Shown here: positions 16,299 to 24,487 of the stretch, in pieces
Position numbering within the stretch: the first letter of the stretch is position 1
Layout of the letters: every line of letters starts with the position of its first letter
Assembly: GCA_903853895.1 (NCBI GenBank)
Contig: CAINUX010000165.1
Coordinates: forward strand, 1 to 44,632
Direction: 5' to 3'
Source of the DNA: an uncultured beta proteobacterium
GTDB taxonomy: Bacteria > Pseudomonadota > Gammaproteobacteria > Burkholderiales > Burkholderiaceae_C
Length of the DNA: 44,632 bases
Position numbers and translations under genes: made by a program
The notes under the pieces: model-generated
What the model was told of the DNA's origin: nothing
The model's database searches: none
The model's input: only the letters and a program-made list of their open reading frames with translations

Positions 16299-18179
16299 TT
16301 AGTTTGTCGCAACCTGATTCTGAGAATCAGGGCGCCAAACCGTACCTATGGACACATTTTTTAATTTCTTCTGCCGACCGTACCACAAATTTACCACGCC
16401 ACGAGAGAAGAAAACACCCGAGAACATGCTGGTCAATATGCCCAGGCAGTGCACCACGGCAAACCCGCGCACAGGTCCCGAACCAAATGCCAGCAAAGCC
16501 AGTCCGGCGATAAGGGTCGTGACGTTGGAGTCAATGATGGTCGCCCACGCGCGGTCGTAACCCGCGTGAATGGCCGCCTGCGGCGATGCGCCGCCTCGAA
16601 GCTCTTCGCGCACCCGCTCGTTGATCAGCACATTGGCATCAATGGCCATGCCCAGCACCAGTGCCATGGCCGCCATCCCAGGCAACGTCAGTGTGGCTTG
16701 CAACATGGAAAGGACCGCTACCAGCAACAGTAAATTGAACGCAAGCGATACGCTGGAAATTATCCCGAACAGCATGTAGTACGCGCACATGAAGACTGTC
16801 ACCGCCAAAAACCCCCAGGTCACGCTATTGAAGCCCTTGGCAATGTTTTCGGCGCCCAGGCTGGGTCCGATAGTCCGCTCTTCGATAATTTCCATGGGTG
16901 CGGCAAGGGCCCCGGCGCGCAACAACAGGGCAGTGTCAGTGGCTTCCATCGAAGTCATGCGACCAGAAATTTGCACTCTGCCGCCGCCAATTTCAGAACG
17001 GATGACCGGCGCAGTTACCACTTCGCCCTTGCCCTTTTCAAACAGCAAAATAGCCATGCGCTTGTTGATGTTCTCGCGGGTCACGTCACGAAAAATGCGG
17101 GCGCCCTTTGCATCCAGCGACAAATTGACTGTGGGTTCCTGAGTCTGGCTATCAAAACCAGGCTGGGCATCGGTCAAATTGTCGCCGGTCAGAATAACCT
17201 GCTTCTTCACGATGATGGGCGATCCATTGCGCTCCGGGTAGCGCTCTGAGCCAAAGGGAACCGCCCCGGTACCCAGCTCGGCTGAACGGGCCTCGGTGCC
17301 CTCATCGACCATGCGGACTTCCAGCGTGGCGGTACGGCCCAGAATATCTTTGGCCTTGGCCGTATCTTGCACACCGGGCAACTGCACCACGATGCGGTCC
17401 AGCCCTTGCTGCTGGATCACCGGCTCCGACACGCCCAGCTCATTGATCCGGTTGTGCAGCGTAGTGATGTTTTGCTTGAGTGCCTGTTCCTGCAATTTGC
17501 GGGCCGCCACCGGCTGGATCGTCGCAACCATTTTGATGTCTGTGCCATCAGCAGACTCTACGGTGCTCAGTTCTGTGAACTGGTCCTGAACGATTCGCCT
17601 GGCTGCTTCGGCCGCTTGCGCATCGCGAAAACGGATCTCAACCGTCTGCCCGTTGCGGCTGATACCACTGTGGCGCACATTCTTTTCCCGCAAAGTGGTG
17701 CGAATGTCCCCCGCAAGCGATTCGGCTCGCTTGGACAGCGCCGCCTGCATATCGACCTGCAGCATGAAGTGGACTCCGCCGCGCAAGTCCAACCCCAGGA
17801 ACATGGGCGAAGCGTGCAAGGAGGTCAACCACGCCGGCGAGCGCGACAACAGATTGAGCGCCACCACAAAGCTTGGATCATTGGCATCCGGATTGAGGGC
17901 CTTCTGAATGGCGTCCTTGGCCTTGAGCTGGACATCGGTGCTGGCAAAACGCGCCTTGATGGACGTCCCGTCCAGTGTGATCGCTTCGGCCGCGATATCG
18001 GCAGCCTTGAGTGCCTCTTCCACACGGCTCACCGCCGCCGCGTCCAGCTTCAGGGATGCCTTAGCAATCGAGACCTGTACAGCAGGGGACTCACCAAACA
18101 AATTGGGTAGGGCGAACAGGGCGCCCACCACCAGTGCGATCAGGATGATCGCGTATTTCCACACCGGGTAACGGTTCAT
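16299..18179 (-). CDS. secD: protein translocase subunit SecD
   Basis: The 626-residue partner of SecF has one N-terminal helix (about 8-27), a large periplasmic domain with the P1-type signature MFLGLDLRGGVHFMLQVD, and five C-terminal helices. The last group includes GMAIDANVLINERVREELR, whose Asp is in the conserved proton-relay motif, and IDSNVTTLIAGLALLAFGSGPVRGFA. Full length, no breaks. It is the middle gene of yajC-secD-secF, starting 36 bp after yajC. Confidence 0.97.
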   Translation of the reverse strand: MNRYPVWKYAIILIALVVGALFALPNLFGESPAVQVSIAKASLKLDAAAVSRVEEALKAADIAAEAITLDGTSIKARFASTDVQLKAKDAIQKALNPDANDPSFVVALNLLSRSPAWLTSLHASPMFLGLDLRGGVHFMLQVDMQAALSKRAESLAGDIRTTLREKNVRHSGISRNGQTVEIRFRDAQAAEAARRIVQDQFTELSTVESADGTDIKMVATIQPVAARKLQEQALKQNITTLHNRINELGVSEPVIQQQGLDRIVVQLPGVQDTAKAKDILGRTATLEVRMVDEGTEARSAELGTGAVPFGSERYPERNGSPIIVKKQVILTGDNLTDAQPGFDSQTQEPTVNLSLDAKGARIFRDVTRENINKRMAILLFEKGKGEVVTAPVIRSEIGGGRVQISGRMTSMEATDTALLLRAGALAAPMEIIEERTIGPSLGAENIAKGFNSVTWGFLAVTVFMCAYYMLFGIISSVSLAFNLLLLVAVLSMLQATLTLPGMAAMALVLGMAIDANVLINERVREELRGGASPQAAIHAGYDRAWATIIDSNVTTLIAGLALLAFGSGPVRGFAVVHCLGILTSMFSGVFFSRGVVNLWYGRQKKLKNVSIGTVWRPDSQNQVATN

Positions 18180-18215
18180 GATCGCACTTCAGACTTGAGA
18201 AAACGTTGCAAAGAA

Positions 18216-18548
18216 TTACTTGATGGAGCCCTTGGGCAACACTTGAACCACAGCGCTGCGCTGGACCTGAATCTCAACGCCATTGGCCACTTCCAGGCCC
18301 AGATAGCTGTCACCCAACTTGCTGACCTTGCCCAGAACGCCGCCTGCTGTAACCACTTCATCACCCTTGGCAACTGCCTCAATCATGGCCTTGTGCTCTT
18401 TCTGTTTCTTCATCTGGGGACGGATCATCACGAAGTACAACACAACGAACATCAAGATCAAGGGAAGCATGCTCATCAAGGAGGACTGCATGTCGCCCCC
18501 GGCAGCAGCAGCAGGAGCGGTTTGGGCAAAAGCAGAAGAAATGAACAC
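18216..18548 (-). CDS. yajC: preprotein translocase accessory protein YajC
   Basis: YajC is a small inner-membrane protein that associates with SecDF and YidC. The product is 110 residues, the same length as in E. coli, with one membrane helix (about 24-44, LPLILMFVVLYFVMIRP) followed by the conserved cytoplasmic KKQKEHKAMIEAVAKGDEVVTAGG. I prefer the GTG at 18548, which begins FISSAFAQ and has GGAG 6 nt upstream. An in-frame GTG at 18560 overlaps that ribosome-binding site and is less likely. It is the first gene of yajC-secD-secF. The 140-bp upstream gap must hold the operon promoter; TACAAT on the minus strand at 18634-18629 is the best -10 candidate. Confidence 0.95.
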   Translation of the reverse strand: MFISSAFAQTAPAAAAGGDMQSSLMSMLPLILMFVVLYFVMIRPQMKKQKEHKAMIEAVAKGDEVVTAGGVLGKVSKLGDSYLGLEVANGVEIQVQRSAVVQVLPKGSIK

Positions 18549-18688
18549 TGGAAACTCCACAAAACAGAGGACAACAAGAAACCGGCCACCCTAAAAAAGG
18601 CGACGCGCGTTCGATAGAACAACCCTTGATTGTAATCGGGTAGGGCTGAATGCTGTCCTATTGGACAACTTATCCCCACGTCACCGTA

Positions 18689-21600
18689 CTAGTTTGGTCG
18701 GTGAAACTGCTCCAGCAACAAGGTCCACTGTTGTCGCACAACAGCCAGATGGCGGGCTTTCACGTGCCCAAAACCGCGGATCTGTTCAGGCAACTGGGCA
18801 AACGCCAGCGCCGCAATCCGATTGCCGGCATTGAGTAGTGGCAACATAGCTTCCAGAGTATTTCGGTACTCCGCGACCAGCGCCCGCTCCATGCGGCGCT
18901 CTTCGGTGTAGCCAAAAACGTCCAGCGGTCCACCACGCAACACCTTCAGCGGCGCCAGCAAGCGAAAGGCACTTTGCATCCAGGGGCTATAGCTGCGTTT
19001 TTGCAGTTCTCCGGCCGCGTTGGACTTGGCCAACATGGGGGGAGCCAGATGGTAGTGCAGCTTGAAGTCTCCTTCAAACTGGGCACTCACCTTGGCCAAA
19101 AACGCGGTGTCGGTATGCAAGCGCGCCACTTCGTACTCGTCCTTGTAGGCCATCAACTTGAACAGATAGCGGGCGACTGCCTGCGTCAGCGGCAGCGCGC
19201 TGGGCTTGGGGTTCGGTGTGGCGTCGGGGATGGCGATGCGCTCCTCGGCGCGGCGCACGGTTTCGACAAAACCGGCATAGCCCGCCGCATAGGCTGCGTT
19301 TTGGTAACCGGTCAGGTAGTCCACGCGCTTGGCTACCATCGCATCCAGCGGCTCCTTGACCGGCAGCGTGAACTGCACCACCTGACCCGGGTTCAACAGC
19401 TTTTGCACGGCCGGCCAGTCCAGCGCCGCCTTGCGGCCCCAGGCGAAGGCGGTCTTGTTGTTGTCCACAGCCACTGCGTTGAGTTCAATGGCGCGAATCA
19501 GCGAGGCCAACTGCAGCGGAATCCAGCCTTTTTGCCAAGCGTAGCCCAGCATGATGGGGTTGGTGTAGATGCTGTCGCCCAGAAATTGCACGGCAATGGC
19601 ATCGGCATCAAACGCGCCCACGCCACCTTCACCCACCACGCGGGCGATGTCGGCCAGGCACTCCTGCCCGGGGTTGCTCCAGTTGGGGTTGGACACAAAG
19701 GCCGCAGTGGGCGCACTGTGGGAATTCAGCGCAACATGGGTGCGGCCCTGGCGCATGCGCAGCGTGGTCTCCTTGCCTGCCACCACAATCGGGTCGCAAC
19801 CAATGACGAGGTCGGCCGAGGCCATGCTGACGCGCGTGGTGCGGATGTCGTCCTGAGAGGCCGCAATCAACACGTGACTCCAGGTGGCACCACCCTTTTG
19901 CGCCAGACCGCCCGCATCCTGCGTGACGATACCCTTGCCCTCGAGATGGGCCGCCACGCCTAGCAGTTGGCCTATGGTGATAACCCCGGTTCCGCCCACT
20001 CCGGCGACGATGATGCCCCAGGCACCGCCCGCCCCGTCACCCTCTGCACCACTTGCTGCAGCATGGGTCGCCCCGATCAATTCCGGAATACGGGGCTCAG
20101 GAAGCTCCGCCACGTCCACCGGAGAGGCCCCTTGACCCTTGGCTTTTTTGCGCAGCTGCCCGCCCTCCACGGTCACAAAGCTGGGGCAAAAGCCCTTGAC
20201 GCAACTCAGGTCCTTGTTGCAGCTGCTCTGGTTGATCTGGCGCTTGCGGCCAAACTCGGTTTCGAGCGGCTCCACACTCACACAATTGCTCTGCACGCTG
20301 CAGTCGCCACAACCCTCGCACACCAACTCATTGATGACCACGCGCTTGGCCGGGTCCACCAGGGTGCCGCGTTTGCGGCGACGGCGTTTCTCGGTGGCAC
20401 AGGTCTGGTCGTAAATGATGACCGTCGTGCCTTTGATCTCCCTGAACTCTTTCTGAATGGTGTCCAGCAGGTCGCGATGGTGCACCGTCACGCCCTGCGC
20501 CAATTCGACGCCGCTGTACTTCTCGGGTTCGTCGGTCACGACGACGATCTTGACGGCGCCCTCGGCCCGCATGCTTTGCGCAATCTGCACCACGGAGTGC
20601 CCTTCGGCACGCTCACCAACCTGCTGTCCGCCGGTCATGGCGACTGCGTCGTTGTACAGAATCTTGTAGGTGATGTTGACCCCCGCGGCAATGCTTTGGC
20701 GTACCGCCAGCAGGCCGCTGTGGAAGTAGGTGCCGTCGCCCAGGTTCGCAAACATGTGCTGGTCGTGGCTGAACGGCTGCTGACCCACCCATGGCACGCC
20801 TTCGCCGCCCATCTGGGTAAATCCGACCGTGGCGCGGTCCATCCAAATGGTCATGAAGTGGCAGCCAATGCCGGCCATAGCGCGCGAGCCTTCGGGCACC
20901 TTGGTGCTGGTGTTGTGCGGGCAACCGGAGCAGAACCAGGGCTGGCGATCCCCCAGCTTGATCTCGGCCTTGGCCCGGTTCACTTCCAGCACCTGCATGG
21001 CGCTTTCCTTGGCGTTGAGGATGGTAAGCTGGGCGTCGATGCGCGCTGCAATATCGCTGTCCACGCCCATCAGCGTGATGCGCTTGGCAATGGCCCGCGC
21101 AATGATGGAGGGAGACAAATCGGCATTGGCCCGTAGCAGCGTGTTGGCATTCGGGTTGGCCATGCCCCACTCGCCACCGCTGCCAAAGCCGGAGCCATCG
21201 GTCTCCATCTCATTGAACTTACCCAGCACGCGCGGACGCACATCGGAGCGCCAGTTGTACAGGCCCTCCTTCAACTGGTACTCAATGACTTGGCGTTTCT
21301 CTTCCACCACCAGAATCTCCTGCAGACCGGTGGCGAATTCGCGCGTGAGCTGGGCCTCCAACGGCCACACCACACCCACCTTATGCAGGCGGATGCCGAC
21401 GCGGCGGCACGTGGCGTCGTCCAGCCCCAGGTCCAACAAAGCCTGGCGCGTGTCGTTGTAGGCCTTGCCGCTGGCGATCAGGCCCAGGCGGTCGTTCGGA
21501 CCTTCGATGACGTTGTAGTTCAGGCGGTTGGCGCGGATATAGGCCAGCGCGGCATACCACTTGTAGTCAAACAGCCGTGCTTCCTGTTCCAGCGCATGGT

Positions 21601-22354
21601 CGGGCCAACGAATGTGCAGGCCGCCCGGGGGAATCACAAAGTCAGTCGGGATCTTGATCTGCACCCGGTCCGGGTCGATCATGGCGGTGGCGCTGGATTC
21701 GACGATTTCCTGGATGGTCTTCATACCGGCCCAGACACCGGAAAAGCGGCTCATCGCAAAGGCGTGGATGCCGAGGTCCAGGATCTCCTGCACATTGGTG
21801 GGGAAGAACACTGGCGTGCCACAGGCCTTGAAGATATGGTCGCTCTGGTGGGCGGCGGTGGAGCTTTTGGAGATGTGGTCATCCCCTGCCACCGCGATCA
21901 CACCACCCCAGGGTGTGGTGCCGGCCATGTTGGCGTGTTTAAAGACGTCGGAGCAGCGGTCCACGCCTGGGCCCTTGCCGTACCAGATGCCGAACACGCC
22001 GTCGTATTTGTTGCTGCCCTTGGGCGCAAAGCCGAGTTGCTGCGTGCCCCAGATGGCGGTGGCGGCCAGCTCTTCGTTGACGCCGGGCTGGAACACGACA
22101 TGATGGGCTTTCAGGTATTTCTCGGCCTTTTGCAGCGACTGGTCGTAGGTGCCCAGCGGCGAGCCGCGGTAGCCGCTGATGAAGCCGGCCGTGTTCTTGC
22201 CCACACGTTGGTCGCGCACACGCTGCAACATGGGCAGCTTGACGAGCGCCTGCACACCGCTCATGAAGGCATGACCGTAGTCCAGCGCGTATTTGTCGTC
22301 CAGCGTGACGGTTTGAAGCGCCTTCAGGACATGATCGGGTAGCGGTGCATTCAT
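18689..22354 (-). CDS. indolepyruvate ferredoxin oxidoreductase (fused subunits)
   Basis: The 1221-residue enzyme oxidatively decarboxylates aryl or related 2-oxoacids to acyl-CoA, passing electrons to ferredoxin. It is the single-chain form in which both subunits are fused. In order it has an N-terminal pyrimidine-binding/core region (about 1-460), a thiamine-diphosphate domain with CSGCPHNTSTKVP (about 478) and NLGDGTYFHSG (about 540), a cysteine cluster for iron-sulfur centres (CEGCGDCSVQSNC near 680, then CNKDLSCVKGFCP), and the gamma-type domain with GVGGTGVITIGQLL (about 781). I chose ATG 22354 (GGAGA 8 nt upstream); the frame stays open to 22492 but that extension overlaps the divergent regulator. 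It faces an Lrp/AsnC gene that probably controls it. Confidence 0.94.
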   Translation of the reverse strand: MNAPLPDHVLKALQTVTLDDKYALDYGHAFMSGVQALVKLPMLQRVRDQRVGKNTAGFISGYRGSPLGTYDQSLQKAEKYLKAHHVVFQPGVNEELAATAIWGTQQLGFAPKGSNKYDGVFGIWYGKGPGVDRCSDVFKHANMAGTTPWGGVIAVAGDDHISKSSTAAHQSDHIFKACGTPVFFPTNVQEILDLGIHAFAMSRFSGVWAGMKTIQEIVESSATAMIDPDRVQIKIPTDFVIPPGGLHIRWPDHALEQEARLFDYKWYAALAYIRANRLNYNVIEGPNDRLGLIASGKAYNDTRQALLDLGLDDATCRRVGIRLHKVGVVWPLEAQLTREFATGLQEILVVEEKRQVIEYQLKEGLYNWRSDVRPRVLGKFNEMETDGSGFGSGGEWGMANPNANTLLRANADLSPSIIARAIAKRITLMGVDSDIAARIDAQLTILNAKESAMQVLEVNRAKAEIKLGDRQPWFCSGCPHNTSTKVPEGSRAMAGIGCHFMTIWMDRATVGFTQMGGEGVPWVGQQPFSHDQHMFANLGDGTYFHSGLLAVRQSIAAGVNITYKILYNDAVAMTGGQQVGERAEGHSVVQIAQSMRAEGAVKIVVVTDEPEKYSGVELAQGVTVHHRDLLDTIQKEFREIKGTTVIIYDQTCATEKRRRRKRGTLVDPAKRVVINELVCEGCGDCSVQSNCVSVEPLETEFGRKRQINQSSCNKDLSCVKGFCPSFVTVEGGQLRKKAKGQGASPVDVAELPEPRIPELIGATHAAASGAEGDGAGGAWGIIVAGVGGTGVITIGQLLGVAAHLEGKGIVTQDAGGLAQKGGATWSHVLIAASQDDIRTTRVSMASADLVIGCDPIVVAGKETTLRMRQGRTHVALNSHSAPTAAFVSNPNWSNPGQECLADIARVVGEGGVGAFDADAIAVQFLGDSIYTNPIMLGYAWQKGWIPLQLASLIRAIELNAVAVDNNKTAFAWGRKAALDWPAVQKLLNPGQVVQFTLPVKEPLDAMVAKRVDYLTGYQNAAYAAGYAGFVETVRRAEERIAIPDATPNPKPSALPLTQAVARYLFKLMAYKDEYEVARLHTDTAFLAKVSAQFEGDFKLHYHLAPPMLAKSNAAGELQKRSYSPWMQSAFRLLAPLKVLRGGPLDVFGYTEERRMERALVAEYRNTLEAMLPLLNAGNRIAALAFAQLPEQIRGFGHVKARHLAVVRQQWTLLLEQFHRPN

Positions 22355-22483
22355 GGCGGTTGTCTCCGGGGCCGGTGTTGTCTGTTGGAGGATCAGTGTA
22401 GGGAGTTCTCGTTGATATGTCTTTGCGTTTTGTACCCGCTCAAGGCTGTTCTGAGAAAGGATATTGCTGCAAAATGGCGATGT

Positions 22484-22954
22484 ATGGAACATTTAGACAA
22501 ATTCGATCTTGCAATCCTGAACGAGCTGCAAAACGATGGCCGTCTGAGCAACACCGAACTGGCGGCACGCGTCGGCCTCTCAACAGCACCCTGCTGGCGA
22601 CGGGTCCGGGCACTGGAGAACAGCGGCGTCATCAAGGGCTACCGCGCAGAATTGGACCGCCAAAAAATCGGCCTGGGCGTGCTCGCCTTTGTGCGATTGG
22701 ACGCGGAACGCAACACCGGAGACTCGACCCGGGCGCTGGAAGAGGCGATACAAAAACTGCCGGAGATCGTTAGCTGCCACTACATCAGCGGGTCCGGCAC
22801 GTTCGAACTGCAAGTCATCAGCCAGGATCTGGACAGCTTTTCGCGGTTCGCGCGCGAGAGCCTCATCAACCTGCCCCACGTCAAGGACCTGCACACCAGC
22901 TTTTCGCTCGGCGAGGTCAAGGCCAGCAGCGCGTTGCCACTGGATCACCTCTAG
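22484..22954 (+). CDS. Lrp/AsnC family transcriptional regulator
   Basis: The 156-residue protein has an N-terminal winged helix-turn-helix (LDKFDLAILNELQNDGRLSNTELAARVGLSTAPCWRRV, positions 3-38, quoted here only by its ends LDKFD and CWRRV) and a C-terminal RAM domain of about 75 residues that binds amino acids in this family. The SxxPCWRRVRALE pattern is typical of the AsnC/Lrp recognition helix. It is divergent from the indolepyruvate oxidoreductase gene across 129 bp, so it most likely senses an aromatic or branched amino acid and regulates that enzyme; this is inference from position. ATG 22484 begins the conserved domain. Its TAG stop is the first three bases of a 47-bp repeat. Confidence 0.94.
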   Translation: MEHLDKFDLAILNELQNDGRLSNTELAARVGLSTAPCWRRVRALENSGVIKGYRAELDRQKIGLGVLAFVRLDAERNTGDSTRALEEAIQKLPEIVSCHYISGSGTFELQVISQDLDSFSRFARESLINLPHVKDLHTSFSLGEVKASSALPLDHL

Positions 22955-22998
22955 CCCTCGTCGTTATTGATTATGTTGCTATTATTTGTATAGTAGCT
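22952..22998 (+). repeat. 47-bp TAGCCCTCG repeat, copy 3 (supplies Lrp stop)
   Basis: The copy reads TAGCCCTCG, 17 nt, GCTATTATTTGTATAGTAGC. Its first TAG is the stop codon of the Lrp/AsnC gene. It is the nearest match to the copy embedded in fmt. Confidence 0.75.
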
Positions 22999-23029
22999 GA
23001 TGGCGGTTCGTTAACGGTGTTTTTGTATT

Positions 23030-23075
23030 TCCCCACTCCCCCCAACCCCCTCGCCCCGCCGGGCGAGGGGGAGCT
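23030..23075 (+). repeat. REP-like GC hairpin, left arm
   Basis: A 46-bp sequence with its own internal palindrome, CCCCTCGCCC-CGCC-GGGCGAGGGG. It is repeated exactly, inverted, at 23384-23429. The form resembles REP/REPIN elements of other proteobacteria. Confidence 0.75.
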
Positions 23076-23224
23076 CATGCGGACAGCCGATTTGGTGGCT
23101 GCGCGCCGAATACGGAATTACGGGCGGGACGTTGCCAACGTGGTTTGCGTTCGAAGATTTCGCTCGGGGGAGTTCCGATCGCCGGGATCGGTTTGGCGGA
23201 GCGGCTATTGGTCAATTTGACCTG

Positions 23225-23271
23225 TAGCCCCCGTAGAATATACGTGTATCGCTATAAATATAGTAGCAATT
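23225..23271 (+). repeat. 47-bp TAGCCCTCG repeat, copy in the palindrome loop
   Basis: The copy reads TAGCCCCCG, 17 nt, GCTATAAATATAGTAGCAATT. It sits at the centre of the 400-bp inverted repeat, outside its paired arms. Confidence 0.65.
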
Positions 23272-23383
23272 CACCGCCCGGTGCTCGGAACTGCGACTGC
23301 TGAAGTCTGGGCGCGAAGAAAACCGTGGCAACCTCACGCCCGAAATTCCGTAGCCGGCGCAACACAATCAAATCGGCTGTTAA

Positions 23384-23429
23384 AGCTCCCCCTCGCCCGG
23401 CGGGGCGAGGGGGTTGGGGGGAGTGGGGA
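23384..23429 (-). repeat. REP-like GC hairpin, right arm
   Basis: Exact inverted copy of 23030-23075 over all 46 bp. The outermost part of the arms is fully conserved while the inner arms have drifted to about 70 percent pairing. Confidence 0.75.
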
Positions 23430-23475
23430 GTTAGAAGCCAGAAGTTGGAAGTTGGGTATGGGCGAGCCGGAAGCC

Positions 23476-24426
23476 TCAGCGCGACAACACCTGCCGAATC
23501 GTGGCGCCGAGTTCTTCGGCCACAAACTTGGCAATGTAGGCATCCGCGCCCACGCTCTTGACATGGCCTTCGTTGGCAGTGCCAGTCAATGATGAATGAA
23601 TGATGACGGGAATGCCCTTGAAGCGACCATCCTGCTTGATGTTGCGGGTCAGCGTGAAGCCATCCATGACCGGCATTTCCAGGTCGGTCAGCACCAGTGC
23701 CACCTTTTCCTGGATGGTCTTGCCCTCGGCCACCGCCTTGGCGGTCATGGTTTCCAGCATGTCCCAGGCTTCCTTGCCGGTCTTGGTCATGACGTAGGGC
23801 ACGCCCATGGCCTTGAGCCCCTGCTCGATCATCATGCGGGCGACTGGCGAGTCGTCCGCCGCCAGGACCACCGTGCCGGGCGGCAATTTGACCGCACCGA
23901 CCTTCGATTCATCAATGTCCGATTTGTGCTCGTTGGGCATCACATCGCGCAAAATTTGCTCCACATCCAGCACCTGGGCCAGACGGGTGGTCTCCGAGTT
24001 GCCGTCAAGCCGGGCGATGCTGGTCACCAGGCCGCCGCCGCTGCTCTCGGCAGACAGCACGTGCTTCCATTCCAGACGCACAATCTCGTTGACCTCTTCC
24101 ACTGCAAACGCCTGTGTCGTGCGGGCAAACTCGGTCACCAGCAGGATGCCCAGACCCTTGGTCGGGTTACAGCCCACAACCTTGGGCAAATTGATCACGG
24201 TGATCATCTGGCCACGGATATTGGCCACGCCCATGACCGTAGGCGGCATGTTTACCATGGCGGTGATTTCGGGCATGACCAAAATCTCGCGCACCTTGAA
24301 CACATTGATGCCGAACAGTTCCCGCCGATCGGTACCGGGCGCCTCACCCAGTCGGAACAACAATAGTTCGAACATGCTGTTGGAAGCCAGATTGGTCCGC
24401 TCGTCAATATCCCGCATGGTGCTCAT
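23476..24426 (-). CDS. cheV: chemotaxis coupling protein CheV (CheW-receiver fusion)
   Basis: The 316-residue protein joins a CheW-like domain (about 15-165), which couples chemoreceptors to CheA, to a receiver domain (about 190-315). The receiver keeps the acidic pocket (AADDSPVARMM), the phospho-acceptor Asp near 246 in VLTDLEMPVMDGF, the Ser/Thr of HSSLTG and the Lys of YIAKF. CheV is thought to adjust receptor signalling after phosphorylation by CheA. The NIRGQMITVINLPKVVG block is the CheW signature. The ATG at 24426 has GGGGA about 8 nt upstream. No other chemotaxis genes are nearby. Confidence 0.95.
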   Translation of the reverse strand: MSTMRDIDERTNLASNSMFELLLFRLGEAPGTDRRELFGINVFKVREILVMPEITAMVNMPPTVMGVANIRGQMITVINLPKVVGCNPTKGLGILLVTEFARTTQAFAVEEVNEIVRLEWKHVLSAESSGGGLVTSIARLDGNSETTRLAQVLDVEQILRDVMPNEHKSDIDESKVGAVKLPPGTVVLAADDSPVARMMIEQGLKAMGVPYVMTKTGKEAWDMLETMTAKAVAEGKTIQEKVALVLTDLEMPVMDGFTLTRNIKQDGRFKGIPVIIHSSLTGTANEGHVKSVGADAYIAKFVAEELGATIRQVLSR

Positions 24427-24487
24427 GGCGTATTCCCCGGTATTCGATGGTTAAAGGGCTGAAACGGTGGTGGAGAACATAGTAACG

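Larger units (their letters stand above)
23030..23429. repeat. 400-bp imperfect inverted repeat filling a gene-free region
   Basis: The 520 bp between the Lrp gene and cheV (22955-23475) hold no credible gene. Most of it is one large palindrome. The outer arms (23030-23075 and 23384-23429) are perfect inverted copies of 46 bp. Inside them, 23083-23186 pairs with 23277-23380 without any gap; about 73 of 104 positions are complementary by my hand count. The loop (about 23187-23276) contains a 47-bp repeat. As RNA it would fold into a very long hairpin, possibly ending transcription of both convergent neighbours. It could instead be a decayed miniature mobile element. No transposase is present. 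Confidence 0.75.

Noticed and set aside
18669..18677. TTATCCCCA, one base from a DnaA box
   Set aside because: It is a single site between yajC and the oxidoreductase, without further boxes, dnaA/dnaN or A+T-rich unwinding region.
23017..23220. Open frame of 67 codons in the gene-free region
   Set aside because: It lies inside the GC-rich hairpin and the palindrome arm, has no ribosome-binding site and a composition explained by the repeat.
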